Source: Ophiothrix spiculata
Taxonomy: Eukaryota > Echinodermata > Ophiuroidea > Amphilepidida > Ophiotrichidae
DNA length: 28,265 bases
Strand: one strand, 5' to 3'
NCBI GenBank assembly: GCA_000969725.1
Contig: JXSR01S027576.1
Numbering within the stretch: the first letter of the stretch is position 1; each line of letters begins with the position of its first letter. The notes under the pieces were generated by a model. That model was given only the letters and a program-made list of their open reading frames with translations, had not been told where the DNA came from and did not search any database. Positions 1-10,858 of this stretch are shown piece by piece. The translations under genes and the position numbers were made by a program.

Positions 1-460
1 ATTTTTATACAACCTGTTACAATAAAAAAATAAGGACAACATTATTCCTATGGAGATCTTTCAAGTGATTGTTGTTTGTGTTTTGTTTGTCTTGCTTTAT
101 TTTGTTTTTGATTGAGTCATATTTTGTGTGAGCATTATGAAATTGACCTATGCACATTCAGTTGTTATGACCTTTGACCCAACATGATATGGGGTTATGA
201 ATTTAATTAGCACTGGTACAAAATCAGGTGTAGTATTGACATTTTATACCATTTGGAAGAAAATAAACTCTATTATATATCAAGATTTTCATTCTTAAAG
301 GTAGGTATTCTGATCTGGTGAAAAAATTAACATACTCTTTTTCCATATTTGAATGAAGGGTCGTCACCAATATAAAGCACTCGTAAAGTTCCATTCATAT
401 ACTTTGAGCCAAATTAATGCTACAGGCAAAAAATATGTCCGAGAAACACCCATAGATCGT
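1..460. other. AT-rich non-coding stretch
   Basis: No coding region, RNA gene or clear repeat is visible here. The only motif of note is TGACCTTTGACCC at 168-180. Its complement reads GGGTCA-A-AGGTCA, the spacing of a DR1 nuclear-receptor element. Such strings can occur by chance or inside repeats, so this is not called as a working site. Confidence 0.6.
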
Positions 461-537
461 ATAGGATATTAATTTTTGTTACAAAATATTCCAATAATTC
501 AGCACTTTTTTGACGATATATCTTCAACAAAACTTAA

Positions 538-878
538 AGGTGCAATTCATGATTTTGTTGTGGCCTTTTTTCTAGCTAAATAAAAAGAAGAGTACAACAT
601 CAATATATTCTGAAAATTTCACTTGATTGTTCGTTTCCAAGTTACAAGCTATTCAGCATTTTGAAAATCCCCATAGACTACTGTGTTGTAATTACTGTCG
701 GGGCCCCGACAATAATTAGAAAATGACACATTTTCTCACTTTTCTCAAAAATGCAAGCACATATGAAAGAATGGTTTGGGGATCGTAACATATACCACTT
801 GAGAATTCTTATAAGCTAAAAAAATCAAATTTGATAGAGGTGACCTTGAGGGTCAAAAGTTGATCATGAATTGCCCCT
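538..878. mobile_element. 341-bp MITE with TTAA target duplication
   Basis: The left end AGGTGCAATTCATGAT (538-553) and right end ATCATGAATTGCCCCT (863-878) are inverted repeats, 15 of 16 matching. TTAA flanks each side (534-537 and 879-882). A related sequence at 9521-9690 reads straight through where this element sits, which supports insertion at this point. A TTAA duplication is the hallmark of piggyBac-type elements, but the termini do not let me separate that from a TA-targeting family (the flanks also fit TA). The element is far too short to encode a transposase, so it is non-autonomous. A 30-bp near-palindrome lies inside at 689-718. Confidence 0.65.
689..718. repeat. GC-rich near-perfect palindrome
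   Basis: The core TGTCGGGGCCCCGACA (696-711) is perfectly self-complementary. It extends to 30 bp with one mismatched pair (695/712). It lies near the middle of the TTAA-flanked MITE and stands out in otherwise AT-rich sequence. It could be the inner junction of the element or a protein-binding site; no function is assigned. Confidence 0.75.
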
Positions 879-983
879 TTAATATAGGTGTGAAAATCTA
901 CAGGGGTTATGAGAAAAATATGCGCTTTTATGTTGTATCAAAATCTCCAATTTGAAGTTATTTTGTGAGTGAAAAAAAAGTGA

Positions 984-2391
984 TTGGAGCACACAAAAAA
1001 TCAAAATCAATGCTCTCCTTCAGTTGGAGAAATGTCACAACAATAAAGATTCATCACACATGTATGTACTTCCTGTGATGTCACAAGGTCATGACCTCCA
1101 TCTCAAATTTGACATTGTGTCCTTTTGGTAACCTTATAAAATGGCCATGAATGATTAATTCATAAATTTCAAATTATAAAGGTCATAAAATGAGAAGCCA
1201 ATTGTAGAATATTGATTCATATTGATACATATTGACCTTAAAGTAAGCAATAAATGGTAAGCAATATCTGTGTAAATCGCTATAGGAGAAATACACCTTT
1301 GATATCTCATTTGTGTTCAGTGAGTAGAGTCATAGGGTCATGGGGAGCCCACCTTAGGCCATTGGAATGTAAGGTGACATTGTTGTAGTGATATCACTGA
1401 TAGGCCAAACAAAACATTGCTGGCCAGGACAAATTCTAAAGAGGTGAGTAGTCGCTTGGCTTCAAAAGTATTGCTAAAAATGTCTTGACATAACTTTTGT
1501 ATTTTGAAATTTGAAAAATGTATCTTAAATTGTTTTAATTCATTTAAAATTTATATGATATATATGACTATTTTCCCATAGACATCTTCTAATGATAAGC
1601 GAGGGTTTTCCCCAGGGTGCCCATCAATGCTATTTTGTTAATTTTGTTGGTATCATTTTTGACAATAGTCAAATTAGTAATGTTAACAGTTCTCCTATAG
1701 ACATCTTATTTTAAAACTTTTTTACTTGGTCATTGTTTTCACCATTCACAATTCATATGAAACCACCAAAATGTGCAATATTGGGTTCTTTGTGTATTTT
1801 TGAAACTGTCATGTGTCAAGTTTAAGATGCGTGCAATAAGCCCTGCATATGGTTCAAAGGTCTAAGTTTCCAAACATTTTCAGTCAACATTCTAGATCGT
1901 TGTACCAATTAATTCACAAGTTTTTATAATTATGTGTCAATAGGTGTACGATCGGAATAGATTCATAAAAGTAGCCATTGGCCAAGCCAAACAGGATGTG
2001 TTAAGCTTTGATATTGCCTTCCTGAGATATGATTCAGTAGGAAAGCTGCAAATTCACGATATACCATCATGCATTGCTATTGGATCGTGTGCCAGCCTTA
2101 TAATGTTCCATAGTTGCTAAACTATTTTTGGAATTCTGTCTATTTACTGCCAAGTCCATGCAATGTATTCTGGGATTGAGCCAAGTTTTCTAGCATTTTG
2201 CAATATGGCGGTGTTCTTATACACTGTGTCCTCTGCATATATCAGATGAACTATTTTTGAGTTGCCTTTTAAATGAAAATGTGATATTTATAAATTGTGT
2301 ATGTTTGTTTAGGGGTCATCCTGGAAACAGTCTTGTTTTGTGCAAAGGTATGTTTTGATGGGATAAACATTATCAGATAGCCCGATGCAAT
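984..2391. other. Non-coding stretch, no gene seen
   Basis: All frames are broken by frequent stops. Minor items are the palindromes AGGTCATGACCT (1086-1097) and AGTGATATCACT (about 1388-1399). A loose inverted pair, CCATCATGCATTGC (about 2065) and GCAATGTATTCTGGG (about 2159), resembles vertebrate ZNF143/Staf-type motifs and also shares CCATCATGCATTGCT with the foldback arm at 22.67 kb. None is enough for a regulatory call. Confidence 0.55.
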
Positions 2392-2530
2392 ATGATGTCA
2401 TAATGACGACATTTATACCGACTGTGGCCTATTTGTGAAAAGGATACTATCTAGTTTTAAGGTTATTCGTATCATGATGTCATAATGACGCCATTTCATA
2501 CAGTGACCTGTTTTGAGGAAGATGACGTCA
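2392..2530. repeat. Repeated CRE-like motifs
   Basis: A 23-bp sequence containing TGATGTCATAATGACG occurs at 2392-2414 and again at 2474-2496 with one mismatch. A perfect CRE palindrome TGACGTCA follows at 2523-2530. Three CREB/ATF-type half-palindromes within 140 bp could be a small regulatory cluster, but local duplication explains the first two equally well. No nearby gene start supports a promoter. Confidence 0.4.
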
Positions 2531-2866
2531 TTTAATATAAACTTTATTTGGAAATATTTCTTTGATTTTATTGTATTTTGAATGCTATATCCCTCCCACA
2601 ATATTATTTTAAGTTATAATTGTTATAATCAATTTAAGGTGGGATGGAAGGCTCTTTAACAAGGTCGAAAACCCCTTTGCAAGTTCCTAAAGATCTGGTT
2701 AAAGGATGTTTGATTTAATTTTAGCCAAAACAAACAATAAATTTGTATGCACTTGTTAACTTTTTATGTAGATATTTTGTTTGGTGTCAGGAAAGCAAAA
2801 ACAGAGGAGGGTTACTGAGAGGGGACCGACAGGGGACCAGAATCGTGAAACATTTCACAGGACTAA

Positions 2867-3135
2867 GGACTACAATCTGGAGAAATAGCAGATCTTTTCT
2901 TCAGGTTGAATTCAGATCATAATTTAGCCAGCCAGGTGGCCCTATATGATCCGAGTTCTTCCTCTATTCTTAACTCAATACTTCCTATATATTGCACTAG
3001 CGGTCAGACTATATCTGTTGAACGGCTTTTCGGGGGAACACACTCACATTTGAAATAGAAATGGATCACAAAATATCCAGAACTCTAAATAGTCTGTATC
3101 TAACAAAATCCAAAAAGCATAAGATAAGCAATTAG
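2867..3135 (+). pseudogene. Decayed hAT-transposase C-terminal (dimerisation) fragment
   Basis: A frame with no ATG is open from 2867 to the TAG at 3056-3058. Near its end it reads ..TSGQTISVERLFGG.., resembling the hAT dimerisation signature (S-x-x-S-E-R-x-F/L-S). About 41 bases after ERLF, in another frame, 3073-3132 reads KISRTLNSLYLTKSKK. This resembles the 'RLSPELLNSLLFLKSNK' block that follows ERLFS at a spacing of about 13 residues in hAT transposases. The right order and spacing across a frameshift and a stop suggest a dead hAT remnant. The N-terminal part, zinc finger and catalytic core are not found upstream, and no terminal repeats were paired with it. Family assignment is by eye from short motifs; chance resemblance remains possible. 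Confidence 0.45.
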
Positions 3136-4300
3136 CCTTAATCTGAATATGTCTGATCCTGCAAACTCAACCTAATTTGGACAATTTGTGGTGCAAAACC
3201 CTCTCCATCACCATGAAACAACCATTCAGATCCTAGATCCACCACTGCTCAACCAGGGATCTAGTATTCCAGTATTTTTAATTTTACTTGGAAATTTAAC
3301 TTACACTGAGAACTTGCAAATTAACAAATTTGAGTTTTAGATACAGAGCAAACCATTTAATTTGTAAAAATCAACAAATTGACAAAAATAGAATTGGCAT
3401 TGATTTAAAACAATGCACCTGCGGTGTGTTGCTAAAGTCGTTCAATTATCAATCAATTTCATCGCTTTTTTCCTGTATATTATTTGTAGCATTTGTGGTA
3501 TTGTGTAGCTCTTTGACACAAATTCAGGGATTTATTTTTTGCTATTAGGAATTTGGTTTTCTGAAATATTATAAGTGTAAAACAGAAATTTGTTAGTGAG
3601 CCTAAGGGCTAAAATTTATTTTCTGCTAATTGAGTATTAATGATTGGTTCCTCGATTGATCATTTTTTGAATCTGTTAATGTTATAAAAGCTATTTTTCT
3701 TTTAAAATGTTGTAACTGAGTGTCTACTAGAGAATAGTGCAAAATCTATACGAAGGACCTCATTTGTATTTACAACAAAATCTGTTAACACAAATCCTCA
3801 TACATTAATTCTTTGTGTTATAAGGGTAATTATAAATAAACATGTTCTGTGATATTTTATATTAATTGGATAACACAAAATCATATCACAAAATAGATTT
3901 TAATCATTTCACAAAATATATTGTTTTTAAAATCATATCACAAAAATGATTTTGTGTTAAAGGAGTTCCACTAAATATCAAAATACATATTGGGCAACAC
4001 GATACTACCAATGCTTTCTATTATTTCTATTTTAGTTTCAGAATATAATTATTTCGTCAAAGATGAAGTCGAGGGATGTAGAAAAGGTCATACATATACT
4101 CGCCCACTCATTTATTTGTAAATTGTATTATAGGAAACAATAATTTAGCAATATTGGTAAGATTTTAATGAACGATGTAATAGTAATGTTGTGATTTGTG
4201 AGCGGTTTGAAAGGGTGTAAAATGGTTAGAATAATTTACAACATCATCCTTTTTTGTGGTTTATTGTTTTTTCTGAATGTTACTCATAATTGATTTTAAA
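3136..4300. other. AT-rich non-coding stretch with a small inverted repeat
   Basis: No gene is seen. TAACACAAAATCAT (3871-3884) and ATGATTTTGTGTTA (3946-3959) are a perfect 14-bp inverted pair 61 bases apart. The interval between them holds further copies of 'atcatatcacaaaa', so this is a small cluster of related AT-rich repeats. A 72-codon open frame at 3330-3548 looks like chance. Confidence 0.55.
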
Positions 4301-4492
4301 TCAACCAAATGATACTAAATCATTATTCTGTAACATAATTGGAACAAATGTCTTGATTTTATTTAAATCTAAAATAAAACTCTCTAATAAGTGAAAATCA
4401 ACCAAATGATACTAATCATTATTCTGTAACATAATTGGAACAAATGTCTTGATTTTATTTAAATCTAACATAAAGCTCTCTAATAAGTGAAA
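4301..4492 (+). repeat. Two-unit tandem duplication, 97-bp period
   Basis: The unit starts TCAACCAAATGATACTAA and ends CTCTCTAATAAGTGAAA. It occurs at 4301-4397 and 4398-4492. The second unit differs by a short deletion (actaaatca versus actaatca) and a few substitutions, so the duplication is fairly recent. There is no coding content. Confidence 0.9.
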
Positions 4493-7400
4493 GCATTATT
4501 GTTTTATTTTAAAGCTTCCATTTAAATGGGAGTTAAATGTGTACAAGTTCTACAGGTGAAAAGGAATAGGGAACGGTTGACTAAAACATTTGTTGTCATT
4601 CAAGAAGCATTCCTCACAATTTAAAATTTCTCAGAAAATAGTAATTAAAAACATTTTTCTGTCAACATTTCCAAGTATTATAAATTTCTAAAAATAACCT
4701 TTTCAAAAACTTGTGCATTCACTGAAAATATAATAATCAAGTAAATATGGCTTTTGACATTTCCATAACCCGTGAGCATGTTTTTAATGTGCTTACAGGT
4801 TGAAAATAAAACAAAAAAAATAACAGTTCAGTGAATGACATGCTAATAATTGTTAATTTTAGAAATAGCTGAGGAATTGAGCCTGCATTTAGGTATGCTG
4901 TGTTTGTTTCGCATTGCATCTCCCTAAAGTACTTATTATGCCGGTTTTTTATACATCATCAACTGGAGAGCTTTATGCAATACGAATGAAATATTAATGC
5001 TGCAGAAATGACAGTTTGATATGGTGTGTGTATAAGTATGTGTGCAACTCGCAAGCCAACCTTTATACAGTGTATCAAGCTATTAATAACCGCTCTAATT
5101 GATGGCATCTTTACGTAAGCAGCATCGCGCAATCTTATAACTTGTTTGCCACACTCTCTCTTTGTATATTTTGCCTTCTTTTTCGCATACAATAAACAAG
5201 AGGAGGGCATTTCTTTCGAGGAAATATGCGTAAGCAAGCATCATATTTACAGTAATAGTAGATCACTTCCAGGTAGAATCTGGTAGTCTTTTGTGAAAGA
5301 TGCTTTGATGTGATGTATAAATGCATCATCTTTATTATTGATGAATAAGCATGGGTCGGAGACCAGGTGTTGACATCAGATTAGTGATTGGTTCAGCTTA
5401 TGCTGTCATGATTGGTAGTCTCATTTACGGGTTCTTATGTGTTGAACTGGCATGCAGTGGAATGTAGGTATGGAATTAAACTCTGACTGTAGAGGTGATG
5501 TGGCGTTAATTGGCTTGCAATTAATGAATTGTAACTGTTACTCTGGTTTGAGCATTGATTAAATTTGGCTAGTTAGATTTCCATGTTCAATTTTATGGCC
5601 ATATTGTTGTTGGTAGTACCTAGATTTTATGTCACATGAAAAAACCAAATAAAAATATAATTGTGAAGTCAATGCTTTTTAAAACATTTTTTCTATGACT
5701 ACAAATTTTTATTTAAGCTATATCTGTCATTGCAAAATATACTTAAATATAAAATGTTGCCATATATAATTTTAACAGTTAATTATATATTTATATTTCA
5801 AAAACACTTAATGCCATCATTTTGCTGTTCGCAGTTTTCCATTTAATTCATTTTAAAAGAATGAACCACTCATTAAAGATGTACCTAATATTTCCATAAA
5901 GGTGGGACTGAGATAAATATCAATCTGCCATACATCTCCCTTCCTCCGTGCTGTCATTTTGTTATTTTCCTACCAGGCACATCTCCCCATTAAACTGTGC
6001 AACCAGGCCAAACAAAAATAAATGTTTGTTTCTAGTAATATACTGACCAAAAATAGAGCCACTAAGAATTTAAACAAAAAAATTATGAAACAAATTCTGT
6101 TCATATAAAATGTAAGTTTTGTTTCCCATTTCATAAAGAATATTTTATGGTATTTTTTAAGTATTTGTAAATGAAATCTGTGAACAAATTGTGTGTCTAC
6201 ATACAGAATTTGCAATTGGATAAAATTTATTTGATTAAAGTAGTAAATGCTAGATCTATATTCTTAAAATGCTGCTAACTCTAGTTATCATGTAAGAGTT
6301 TCTGTTCCTTGATCTACATTTTAATTTGACGGTGAAATATGGGTTAGTTGCCAGTTAGAGTTTACCAGTGTTTCATAGATATGTATTCTGGTTATATTTA
6401 GGAGAGGAGAAACACTAACAAAACCTTTGAAAAAAATCCAGGCACCATGCTTTTAAATAAAATGGTTGTAAGTGGTAACATGAAGCAAGAGATTTTTTCT
6501 TTCAGGCCTTGCATCTTCCTTCCTCCTCTTTCTTCCATCTCATGACCCACATATGGCATTTAATTTGATTTCAAACCACATCATTCCTCACTCATTCCGT
6601 ATAAGATTGTTGCCAGCGTAATGAGCACAGTGCACGTACTGTAAACACTGATATCGCGATTTTTTATCATCAGTTAGAAGCCTTTGTTCCCGGTGGATTG
6701 TGAGCTGTGTCCTAATTGTTGTTAAGGTTTAAGCAAGTGGTGGTAATATTAATTTGGGGATATGTGTGGATTTATTTAACATGTTGGTAGATTTGAATGA
6801 AATAGTATTGAAATATCTCAGTGTAATTGAGAATTTCTTGGTGATGTAAGGGTATTTATCAGGATACATTTAAGAACATGTGATTTATGTAGTATTTTCA
6901 TAGGTTTGGATGAATTAATGTTGAAATGTATGCATTATGAACATTGGTTTAATAATAGAAAATTAATCACTGACATATATACCATGAAAAGAGAAATTGT
7001 AAATGATTTGACTTGAATATTTCTGATGTACATTTAATGTTTGTATCTTAGAAACAATAAACTTTCCAAATTACTCATTTTTTATTGCTTAAAATAACTA
7101 AATTAGAATTACAGGCTCAAATGATTTTTTTTATAATCAGAGAACTTAGCAACAACTGTATTCTAAAGATTCTGAAATAAGCATTGGAGTGCATCTTAAA
7201 CCCAAAGTGATTGGATGAAATTTATGAGATAACTTTCATTTCAGAAATTGTTTTTCTGGAGATACTTACAAAAATAGCCTCAAGATTAGTTGCAATTAAC
7301 ATTTATTTTGTAATCCTCTGAAAATATATTATTGAAGTCCAAGAACTAGCAATGCTTATAATTTGCTGTATAATTTTCTAATCGTCGTTTAATTCTTCTG

Positions 7401-8205
7401 AAATGCATTGCAATTATTTAATTTGCTCTGCTTGTTATTGAAACAAGAATTATATAACTGCTGTATAAACATCACTTTTATTTTTAAACACGAAATATCA
7501 GTCTTTTTGATCAAATTTCTTGTGACTGTGAAACTCATCTTATTTAATCAGATGTTGTGAATGCAAGAGTCGTGTTCAGGATTTATTGGCAAATACCTGA
7601 TAGTGATGATAACTTCGTGTGCGAATGGTTATTAATTCAACGATTTACGTCAATGAAAATTGAACCGTTATCTAATTCTTTGTCTATAGTCTTTGATTAT
7701 TTTATAAAAATAGTTTACAATATCAATTGAAGGATGGATGTGGAATGAGATTATTATGATATTGTCTTTAGGTATGAACTGTCTTTTTAATTTAATATCA
7801 AATATAAAGCTCGCCTTTGAGTCAAATGGTTTTGATTAAATTGAACTGTATAATGTAATTGCCTCTGGAGGTGCTAATCTTTTGGAAAATTAATTTTTCA
7901 AAGTTGATTAAAAACGTCAAGGATATGTTTTTACATCTTTAATTGAATTCATGATTATTGAGTCTTTTTCAAATGCGCTTTCTTGGATTTTGCAATTTTT
8001 AATAAATTTGTTATATGTTAACTATCTCAAATCCAAAAAATTGGAAAAGTCGGCTCTTTTTTGAAGTAACGACATCCTTAGAAATCATTATAGATGTTTT
8101 TTTTTTTAATTTTTCTAAGAATACCTTTATAATGGTTATTATTAGCCGAAAATCCCCTTAAACATTAGTATGGGTTTCAGACTTTGCGAACGGCACATCC
8201 TGGGA
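4493..8205. other. Long AT-rich non-coding stretch
   Basis: No gene, RNA or clear mobile element is seen across 3.7 kb. The short open frames (for example 4959-5237 and 5970-6215, minus) have no recognisable motifs. Around 6480-6720 a polypyrimidine tract ending TTTTTTCTTTCAG (near 6505) looks like a 3' splice site. The frame after it (ALHLPSSSFFHLM..) reaches a stop within about 20 codons, so no exon is called. The same area has higher complexity and could hold a conserved non-coding element, which cannot be judged from one sequence. Confidence 0.55.
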
Positions 8206-8377
8206 ACCGGCGTAATGAGACTGAGTGTCCCCAACTTAACGAGTCCGGGTCTAATTATATTGAACTACACGGAATAAGTCGTAATTAATGATTTATTGAT
8301 CGAATATGTACAAGCACGTTTTACACATTTGAAGTAGCTAGGACACTCAGTCACACGCTGTATTTCATTACACCGGT
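8206..8377. repeat. Short inverted repeat with split right arm
   Basis: Left arm blocks ACCGGCGTAATGA (8206-8218) and GACTGAGTGTCC (8219-8230) reappear inverted as GGACACTCAGTC (8341-8352) and TCATTACACCGGT (8365-8377). The blocks are contiguous on the left and separated by 12 extra bases on the right. The intervening 110 bp is unique in the window. It may be a small non-autonomous element or a structured regulatory segment; no target-site duplication was found. Confidence 0.6.
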
Positions 8378-8465
8378 ACTATTTAAAGAAATAAATTTGT
8401 TTAATTTATTTAATGCGTAAAACTTGGATTTGGTAGGAGGGACTGGAGGCCTCATGGGTAGGTTT

Positions 8466-8991
8466 CTCTCTAAATTCTGAATATTGAAAAAGTCAATTGT
8501 GCTTGGAGTGACTCTTCGGGTCAATCGAAAAGATTAACAATTCAATCTACCAAGAGCGAAAATCACTCTTTTTCAGTCATACAAGTAAAATTTCAAAATT
8601 AAAAGAGTGAATTTGCTGTCTGCAAAGGGCGACATTTCAATCTTTTTGGAGTGAAATTTTCAATCTTTTCACCGATTGTTCCCTCAGCACAATCCCTCTC
8701 GATTGAATTATATAGGTGTGTATAAATTTACATTGACTTATATAATTCAATCGAAGCAGATTGTGCGTAGGGAACTTGAAATCGGTGAAAAGATTGAAAA
8801 TTTCTGTCCAAAAAGATTGAAATGTCACCCTTTGCAGACAGCAAATCCACTCTTTTAAGTTTGAAATTTTACTTGTACGACTGAAAAAGAGTGATTTTCG
8901 CTCTTGGTAGATTGAATTGTCAATCTTTTCGATTGACCTGAAGAGTCACTTCAAGCACGATTGACTTGTTTAATCTTCAGAATTTAGAGAG
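8466..8991. mobile_element. ~525-bp foldback (giant hairpin) element
   Basis: Two arms of about 250 bp, 8466 to ~8715 and ~8740 to 8991, are reverse complements with few mismatches and a spacer of about 25 bp. The outer ends are CTCTCTAAATTCTGA (8466-8480) and TCAGAATTTAGAGAG (8977-8991). The inner ends are CGATTGAATTATATA and TATATAATTCAATCG. The arms repeat AGAGTGA and AAAAGATTGAAA-like motifs. Opposed short open frames at 8637-8828 (minus) and 8676-8858 (plus) are just the mirror-image arms, not genes. This fits a foldback or long-TIR MITE. A transcript through it would form a very long double-stranded RNA. No target-site duplication could be fixed with confidence. Confidence 0.85.
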
Positions 8992-9110
8992 TACCATTTT
9001 GGTTGGGGTCGGGACGTGCCATGTAGTGCTAGGAAATTGTAATATGGTATATATACAAATACCAATGTACAAGTTAGGGGGACCCATCCATGAACCAAAT
9101 TTGATCGTAT
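8992..9110 (+). repeat. Fragment of a dispersed repeat shared with 15.96 kb
   Basis: TTTTGGTTGGGGTCGGGACG (8997-9016) and the following 'tgcc...taggaaat.gtaa' resemble 'gtttggtttgggtagggatgtgcctttaggaaatgtgaa' near 15976-16014, in the same orientation. It abuts the foldback element directly, so the foldback may have inserted at the edge of this repeat. Minus-strand open frames here (8970-9276) have no recognisable motifs. Confidence 0.4.
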
Positions 9111-9520
9111 GAGCAAAAACATACTGTGGTACAAAATGCTCACACTTACAGCTTTCATAAGATTTTTCCAAGTCTTTAAAAATGAAGACATCAAAGAATG
9201 CGGGAAAGAATGTTCTTGATTCCAAATAAACGCATGGCTTTCCAAAACAGATGTCGTCAATATAACAAATATTCACATTTCAATGTTTGAGTTTCATTCT
9301 TAGTTGGACTTAGCTGAATTATTCTCTGCTCATTCCGGACCCAAAGTTCCTTTATTTTCCCATCCTTTCCAAACAATTTCCATACGGTTCACTCGTTTCG
9401 AGTCGTTACATCTTTTCCCTAAATGACTATATTTTGTGATTTTCAGTCGAGTTATCTCAAAACAGTGTGTAGAATGTTATGAATAGGCCTACGTATATGT
9501 TGATTACAAAATATAAACCT

Positions 9521-9690
9521 ATAGGATATTTATTCTAGTTAACAAATATTCCAGTAATTCAACACTATTTTCACCATATCTCTCCAACCAAACATAATGT
9601 GGTCGTTGAAAATGTACAGGGGTTATGAGAAAGATATGCTCTTTCACCTGGTATCAAAATCTCCAATTTGTTTTTTCGAGTGAAAGTGAC
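9521..9690 (+). repeat. Dispersed repeat, copy B (empty site)
   Basis: This copy aligns with 461-537 joined directly to 881-983 and lacks the 341-bp TTAA-flanked element. At the junction it reads ACATAATGTGGTCGTTGAAA, against ACTTAA/TATAGGTGTGAAA in copy A. Just downstream, GTGAATTGCACCTTTAA (about 9748-9764) resembles the right terminus of the element in copy A, so an older relative may also have ended here. Confidence 0.65.
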
Positions 9691-10530
9691 CAGAATACAT
9701 CCCTTTCAAAAGATATAAAAGAGAGGTTTTATTCACATTAAAATTGTGAATTGCACCTTTAATTTTTCCAAGCATTGACACCAACATCTTGCGGTATGTT
9801 TTCTGATTGTAATAGCAATAATAACTTCAAGTACTTGTAGGCTGCAGTATTTCCTGTTGTACTTCAGCAACAAAATTCCACCAGAATTGTATTTATGAGC
9901 ATTATTAGATCTTTATAAAAATGATAAAGTCATAGCTTTTTGCAATTCAAATATAGGCCTAGACAGTACACATCATCGCCTATGAATCAGGATTGTAGAC
10001 AGTACGCACCTGTAATCATTTCAACTTCACCTCATGAGCCGGGAGTAGGGGTGCTAGTATTAATTTGTGGTGAGGGTAAGTTCTATATTTGTGATAAGTT
10101 GAAAAATCAAGGTTTGGAGGTGCTTTTAATATAATAGTGTTTGGTAATTAGTTGGTTAATTTATTTTTTGTCTACAAGATAATGTCATTGATTTATGCTA
10201 TATGTCAAGAAAAAAGCAAAGATATATGTTAACATTTTACAGCATTTGTAGAACGATATTTAATAATGAAAGAAATTATAAATGTTTTGATATATAAAGG
10301 GTTGATGAAACAGTGCATGCTGATATTATTATCATTAACCCTTCAAATGCTACAAAATGCAAAAATAATTCCATATTAGGAAAATGTTTGGTGATGTTGC
10401 TGAACTTGTCCTGCCGTTCAAAGTCTATAAAGAATTAGGCCTATATGTGCTTACTGAGACTTTCACTCTTCAACCATGGCAAAGGTAGAAACTTACTCAT
10501 TCCACAGAAAATGAAACTGTATTGAACTTT
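9691..10530. other. Non-coding stretch, no gene seen
   Basis: Nothing is recognised beyond the terminus-like string near 9748-9764 and two TAGGCCTA palindromes (9954-9961 and 10436-10443). A 64-codon open frame at 9940-10134 shows no motif. Confidence 0.55.
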
Positions 10531-10832
10531 AAGCAAAAACTCAAGGTTTTTTATTTGACCATATTTGCAAGTCTATCAGTCATTGTTACTTGTTATGTGA
10601 GAACTTGAGTATTTCCAAAACAGAAATTGTGAAGTTTTTCTATTCTTGCATGAATGAGCAGGCTCATCCAGTGAAAACTAAACATTTTTTGATTTCAAGC
10701 AAAAAATTAGCTTTTTTATTTGACCACATAAACATGTTTTTCAGTCATACATTTGTTACTTGGTACGTGAGAAGTATTTTCCAATCAGAAATTGTAAAGT
10801 TTGTCTATCCAGGCATGAATGAGGACATGTTT
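10531..10832 (+). repeat. Diverged tandem duplication, ~166-bp period
   Basis: Unit 1 starts AAGCAAAAACTCAAGG at 10531 and unit 2 starts AAGCAAAAAATTAGC at 10697. Shared blocks in order are 'ttttttatttgacca', 'cagtcat', 'tgttacttg.ta.gtgagaa', 'cagaaattgt.aagttt' and 'gcatgaatgag'. The 105-codon plus frame at 10590-10907 runs through both units and carries their repeats; it is a by-product, not evidence of a gene. Confidence 0.75.
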
Positions 10833-10858
10833 TGTTTCAAAAATGTCCCAAAAAGTTA

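Larger units (their letters stand above)
461..983 (+). repeat. Dispersed repeat, copy A, interrupted by a TTAA element
   Basis: This sequence matches 9521-9690 in the same orientation. Shared blocks are ATAGGATATT (461 and 9521), 'aatattcca.taattca.cact', 'caggggttatgagaaa.atatgc' and 'tatcaaaatctccaatttg' (ending near 954 and 9670). Copy A is split at 538-878 by a 341-bp insertion that copy B lacks. Divergence between the copies is moderate, with substitutions and small indels, so the family is not recent. The outer limits were judged by eye and are approximate. No coding capacity was seen, and the repeat class is unknown. Confidence 0.7.

Noticed and set aside
168..180. Nuclear-receptor DR1 element
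   Set aside because: A perfect DR1 string, but there is no gene context or clustering, and one 13-mer is weak evidence.
2063..2175. ZNF143/Staf-like and YY1-like motifs suggesting a promoter
   Set aside because: Matches are partial, the inverted pair looks more like a decayed repeat related to the 22.67-kb foldback arm, and no transcript or exon follows.
8637..8858. Opposed 60-63 codon frames with similar proteins
   Set aside because: They are mirror images created by the foldback arms.
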